The translations under genes were made by a program, and so were the position numbers. The notes beneath the pieces were generated by a model. It had not been told where the DNA came from and did not search any database. It was given only the letters and a program-made list of their open reading frames with translations. Of a stretch of DNA of 64,000 nt, positions 55,101 through 61,100 are shown piece after piece (the stretch's first letter is position 1; every line of letters begins with the position of its first letter). Source of the DNA: Ceratotherium simum simum (Eukaryota > Chordata > Mammalia > Perissodactyla > Rhinocerotidae); NCBI RefSeq assembly GCF_000283155.1, contig NW_004454178.1:9524931-9588930 (forward strand). The letters are read 5' to 3'.

Positions 55101-58100
55101 CGACATCTGGTAATGTTGGATACAGGGCGGCTGGGGCCGGCCGGGCTCCTGCCCTCAGTGCCGTGCTGGGGACTTGCTCGCTGGCAGAGAGGAGCTTTCC
55201 TGACCCAGATTCCTTCTGACAGTTGGCTGGTGGCTTTGCTCACGGGGTCTCCTGCTCGTGTTTCTACCTGCCCCCCTTCCATCAGGGCCGACCTGGTCAC
55301 TAAGGCCTCAGCCCTGTTGGTCCTTGGCTCCTTGGCCCCCCTGGGTGCTGGGCCTCCCCCTCTGCAGCCACCTTGCCTACCCCAGTGAGGCAGACACGGT
55401 CCCTTGGTTTCCTGGGCTGGCACTGCCATGACTCTTGACTCCTCCAGGGATGTCCAGACCTCTGGGTTCACAGTCCTCCCGAGGGAGGCCGCCCTGTGCC
55501 CATTTGTCGACGACTGTGTTCACGGAGAGGACCCTTCTCCATAGATGAGCTGTGGCAGAGAACTGCTCACTTTCAGTGGGAGCTGGGCGGTCCTCTTACC
55601 CATCCACTCTCCTTTCCCCACAGGCCCGTGGGCGTTGTCGCCTTCCTCTGGTAAGGACCCCTCTGCACCAGGACCCCTGTCTCCCATGGCCTCCTAGCAG
55701 GCCCACCCCTAACATTGCAGCCCACCCCTTCTCTTCCACACCCCCTACTCCTTCGTGCATGGCATGGGGCCTCATGTGCATGAATGTGGACGTCTCAGTC
55801 TGCGTGCCTCAGCTCTGTCTGCCACCATGCCCCTCCATAAGGGGCGGGCACACTGGGAAGCTGGACAGAGGGAGCCCAGTGCAGGCTCAGTGCCATTTAC
55901 GCAGGGAACTACAAGGTCCCGAGTGTCCAGAGGACTAGAAGGGGGAGGCTCGGGCTCGGCGAGGGGGCGCTTATCCCCTTGGCACAGACTCCTCACCTCA
56001 GGGACAGGCCACAGCTGGAGGAGGGACAGAAAAGGTCCTCTGAAACATGGGCCCAGGGCAGGCACCTGGTTGCCCAGGTCTCAAGGCAGGTTGCCTCTGT
56101 GTGTGGGGGGGAGTGGGGGAAGGACAGGCAAGAGACGGAAAGACCACCTTCTACCCAGATTCACCAGCCTCTGCCTCCCCAAAGCCCCGGGGTCTCCACC
56201 TGTCCCCGCCCTATGTCCCCACTGGCATCCCATGTTGTCTCTGCCCTGTGGCCCTGCCAACCCCCTCACGCCTGCCCTCTCCACACCTGCAGTCTGACGG
56301 GAATCTCCCCGTTTGTTGGGGAGAACGACCGGACAACACTGATGAACATCCGGAACTACAACGTGGCTTTCGAGGAGACCACGTTCCTGAGCCTGAGCAG
56401 GGAGGCCCGGGGCTTCCTCATCAAAGTGCTGGTGCGGGACCGGCTGTGAGTAGAGGCCGAGAGGAGCCCCCACCTGCAGAGTCCTCCCTGCCCCCACGCT
56501 GCTGCCCAAGCTTCTGCCCTTAGATGTTCAACCCCCAACTCCTTAGAGCCTTGTGTTCCCAAATACTTATGGACTGACTGAATGAATGATAAATCCCTTC
56601 TTAATCCTCATTCCCTTACAGGAGGCCCAACGCAGAGGAGACCCTGGAACATCCTTGGTTCAAAGTGAGTCGAACCCCGCAAAGTAGTTGTAGGAAAGGT
56701 AGAGGGAGAGAGAACGTTATTAACAGCTCCATTTATTGAGGACCTACTGTGTGTAGTAACCATGATAGGCATTTTGTACACGTACGGTCTGTTAGCCTTA
56801 CAACAGCTCAGCAAAGGAAGGTATTCTCCCATTTTGTTGATAAGGAAACTGAGGCTTAAGTTGGGGTATCATGGACTCCAAGGCACAGGTCTGGACCCCC
56901 TCATCCCGGGGGTCCTCATCGGGGTTCTTCCAGGCTCTCGAGGCCAGCCCTGGTCCTCCTCACTCCTGTGTGCCCACCTCTGTCCTGCCCTGGTCCCACA
57001 CACTGGGGTTGGTGGCATCCTGGCGTCTTGGTTTTGAGGTCCATGTGGACAGAGTTCTCGCTCATTCATCCTCAGACCCCAGCACCACAGGGCACAGTGC
57101 CAGGTGTGGGGGGGTGTCAGCAAATGACGCAGAAAGAGCCACTAGGTAAACCGTCCACTGAGCGATGTGCTGGGCCAGCTAGAGGCTGAGGTCGTTCTGG
57201 TATCTGTCCTGGGAGTGTGAGCCTTGTCTCTCAGATCAGAAATGAGCTCTGGAAAGGACCGCCTGGGTGGGTGGCTGAGGGAAGCATCTGCCTAGGTCTG
57301 GCCCGCCGAGGCTCCACATGGGGCGCTGGCTCTGCACGGAGACAGATGGTGAGCTGGGGAGCGGGGCCCAGGCCAGGGCAGCCAGTACCTCCGGACAGGG
57401 CCCTGAGCCCTGGTGTAGGCTCTGACACCCACCCCAGGAGCCACCATTCTCTGCCTTTCCCTTGGTTTAGGGAATTTGTCCCTGCCTGGGCACCTTGGCT
57501 CTGGGACTTGTTGTGACAGAGCCAAGGGGAAGGGGACCCCCAGGAGCCCAGACTTAACACTGCTCGGTCCACTGTCCCCTCCTGTGGACTTTGTCTCTCC
57601 ATTGCCAAACCCTGAGGGTCTAGGTTGACAGAGGCCTCTCCCTCAGGCTCTCTTTCCCGGGTTTGCAGACACAGGCAAAGGGCGCCGAGGTGAGCACGGA
57701 TCACCTAAAGCTGTTCCTTTCCCGGCGGAGGTGGCAGGTGAGTCTGGCTGGGCCCTGCCTCGGTGCCTTCCGCCTTCTCCTGCAGCCTCCTTCCTCTAAC
57801 TCTGCCTTTTTTCTATCATGTGCTGTCCCCTCCTGCTCATCTATCTTCATCCACTTTTGATTCTCTCAACCTGTCCCCGACCCTCTGCCTGCCCCAGGCC
57901 GCCTTTCCCGGGGCTGAGGTGGGACCTGAGGGGACCCTCAGGTCTGACCCTAGTACCCTGTCTGCAGCGCTCCCAGATCAGCTACAAGTGCCACCTGGTG
58001 CTGCGCCCCATCCCTGAGCTGCTGCGGGCACCCCCAGAGCGGGTGTGGGTGGCTGTGCCCAGAAGACCACCCCCCAGTGGGGGGCTCTCGTCCTCCTCGG

Positions 58101-61100
58101 ACTCCGAAGAGGAAGAGCTGGAGGAGCTGCCCTCAGTGCCCCGGCCACTGCAGCCCGAGTTCTCAGGCTCCCGGGTGTCCCTCACCGACATTCCCACTGA
58201 GGATGAGGCCCTGGGGACCCCAGAGGCTGCGGCTGCCACCCCCATGGACTGGCAGGAGCAGGGAAGGGCCCCCTCTCAGGACCAGGAGGCCCCCAGACCT
58301 CAGGCCATCCCCTCCCCAGGCCAGGAGCCCCCGGCTGGGCTTAGCCCCCCGCGGGGAGAGCTCCGGAGGGGCAGCTCAGCTGAGAGCGCCCTGCCCCGGG
58401 CCGGGCCGAGGGAGCCGGGCCGGAGCCTGCAGAAGGCGGCGTCTGTGGAGCTGCCACAGCGCCGGAGCCCCAGCCCGGGGGCCACCCGCCTGACCCGGGG
58501 AGGCCTGGGGGAGGGCGAGTATGCCCAGAGGCTGCAGGCCCTGCGCCAGCGGCTGCTGCGGGGAGGCCCTGAGGATGGCAAGGTTAGCGGCCTCAGGGGC
58601 CCCCTGCTAGAGAGCCTCGGGGGCCGTGCCCGGGACCCCCGGCTGGTGCGGGCTGCCTCCAGTGAGGCAGCACCACACCACCAGCCCCCACCTGAGACAT
58701 GGGGCCTGCAAAAGAGCAGCAGCTTCTCACAGGGGGAGGCAGAGCCCCGGGGCCGGCACCGCCGTGCTGGGGCACCCCTTGAGATCCCGGTGGCCCGGCT
58801 TGGGGCCCACAGGCTACAGGAGTCTCCCTCCTTGTCTGCCCTCAGCGAGGCCCAGCAGCCCAGCCCTGCGCGGCCCAGTGCCCCCAAACCCAGTGCCCCC
58901 AAGTCTTCAGAACTTCCTGCCACCACACCCAGTGATGCTCCCCAGCCCTCGGCACTCCAGCCTGCGCAAGAGAAGGCCCCAGAGGCCACGCCAGAAAGAG
59001 TCCCAGCCCCTAAGCCTGCACAGCCCCCTGTGGCTCTGCAAACCCCAGCGCCCCCCCTGACGCCCTATGCCCAGATCATGCAGTCGCTCCAGCTGCCAGG
59101 CCACGTGCCAGGCCCCCCGCAGGGCCCTGCCGCAGCTCCATCGGAGCCCAAGCCCCACCCGGCTGTGTTCTCCAGGGTGGCCTCCCCGCCTCCGGCAGCC
59201 CCCGAGAAGCGCGTGCCTTCAGCCAGGGCTGCCCCAGGGCTAGCCGAGAAAGCCCGGGTCCCCACGGTGCCCCGCAGGCCAGGGAGCAGCCTCAGCAGCA
59301 GCATCGAGAACCTGGAGTCAGAGGCCGTGTTCGAGGCCAAGTTCAAGCGCAGTCGGGAGTCGCCCCTGTCTCGGGGGCTGCGGATGCTGAGCCGCTCGCG
59401 CTCCGAGGAGCGCGGCCCGTTCCGCGGGGCCCCGGAGGAGGACGGCATGTACCGGCCCAGCCCGGCGGGAACCCCGCTGGAGCTGGTGCGACGGCCCGAG
59501 CGCTCCCGCTCGGTGCAGGACCTCAGGGCGGTCGGGGAGCCGGGCCTCGTGCGCCGCCTCTCGCTGTCGCTGTCCCAGCGTCTGCGGCGGACCCCGCCGG
59601 CGCAGCGCCACCCGGCCTGGGAGGCCCGCGGCGGGGACGGGGAGAGCTCGGAAGGCGGCAGCTCGGCGCGGGGCTCCCCGGTGCTGGCGGTGCGCAGGCG
59701 GCTCAGCTCCACGCTGGAGCGGCTGTCCAGCCGTCTGCAGCGCAGCGGCAGCAGCGAGGACTCGGGGGGCACGTCGGGCCGCAGCACGCCGCTGTTCGGA
59801 CGGCTGCGCAGGGCCACGTCCGAGGGCGAGAGTCTGCGGCGCCTCGGCCTGCAGCACAACCAGCTGGCCGCCCAGGCCAGCGCCACCACGCCTTCTGCCG
59901 AGTCCCTGGGCTCCGAGGCCAGCGCCACGTCGGGCTCCTCGGGTGAGGAGGGGCAGAGCGGCGCGTGAATTGTGAACAGTGGGGAGGGAGTGGGGGTGCA
60001 GGGTTGGGATGACAGGCGCAGGGCATGCTGGAGAGGCTCTGCGAGCAGGAGAGGGAGAGGGACATCCACCAGAAAGAGGCTGAGAGGTGCTAGAGGCCCT
60101 GAGAGTGGACTTGGCAGAGCTGGAGCGGAGGGAGGCTGGGGCCAGGGGCTGGCATGGGAGCAGGCCAGGGTGGGGCTGAGGGCTGCAGGGAGGTGGGAAT
60201 GTTGTGGGACCGGCTGGGCAAGTGCTCATGGTTCTGGGTCTTCCCAGCTCCTGGGGAAAGCCGAAGCCGGCTGCGCTGGGGCTTCTCTCGGCTGCGGAAG
60301 GACAAGGGGTCGCAGCCAAGCCTCTCTGCCAGCATCCAGGAGGATTTGGGTCACCAGTATGTGCGCAGTGAATCAGGTAATACAGGCCTGCTGGGTGAGT
60401 AACCCCCTCCCCTCCCCAGAGGATAGTCATAGCTGGGTGGGAGATGGACCACTTTGAGGAGCCAGGGCAATGGTGGGAGGGGCCTGGAGTCATGAAAACA
60501 ACAACAATAATAATAATAGTCGCAGCTGCACTTAATTAGCAATGCCCAGAGTCCTATTAAGCACCACAAGCGCTCCCTCACCCAACCCTCCTACGCTGTT
60601 TAGGAACTATTCTTCTTATCCCCATTTCACAGGTAGGGATACAGAGGCTCAGTATGCTAAGTACCTTGTCCAGGTCACAGGGCTGGTAGTAAGTGGAGCA
60701 GCCAGAGAGATGGACTGTGTGACCCTCTGTAGCCAGATCCCAGAACGGGCTTTAGGATACCAAGTATGGCAAAATACCTTTCTTTGGCTGGTCTCCTCCC
60801 TCGTGGGAGACCCTAGAAGTTCTCTGTAACTGGGTGTCATTCTAAAGGAGCTGGGGATAGGGCTCCGCTGCCCCCACAGCCCCCACCACCCCCTCCAGAT
60901 GTGTGTATGCTTGAATGTGCACTCAAAGATGCTCTTTCTCTCCCAGCCTAGAGGCCCACAATCTGGACTGTGCCCCTAATTCTCCATTTCTCTATAGCCC
61001 TGAACACCCGACTGTCCTGCCCTGTCCCCCTGCCCTGACAGAAGGTCCTTCTGCATGAACAAGCAGCCCTCTGGGCTCTTTGCTGGGGGGAGGGGGACTT

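Noticed and set aside
59318..60493. 391-codon open frame on the minus strand
   Set aside because: Antisense to the CpG-rich end of SPEG exon 30 and composed of Arg/Pro/Ala low-complexity residues. It is a shadow of the real frame.
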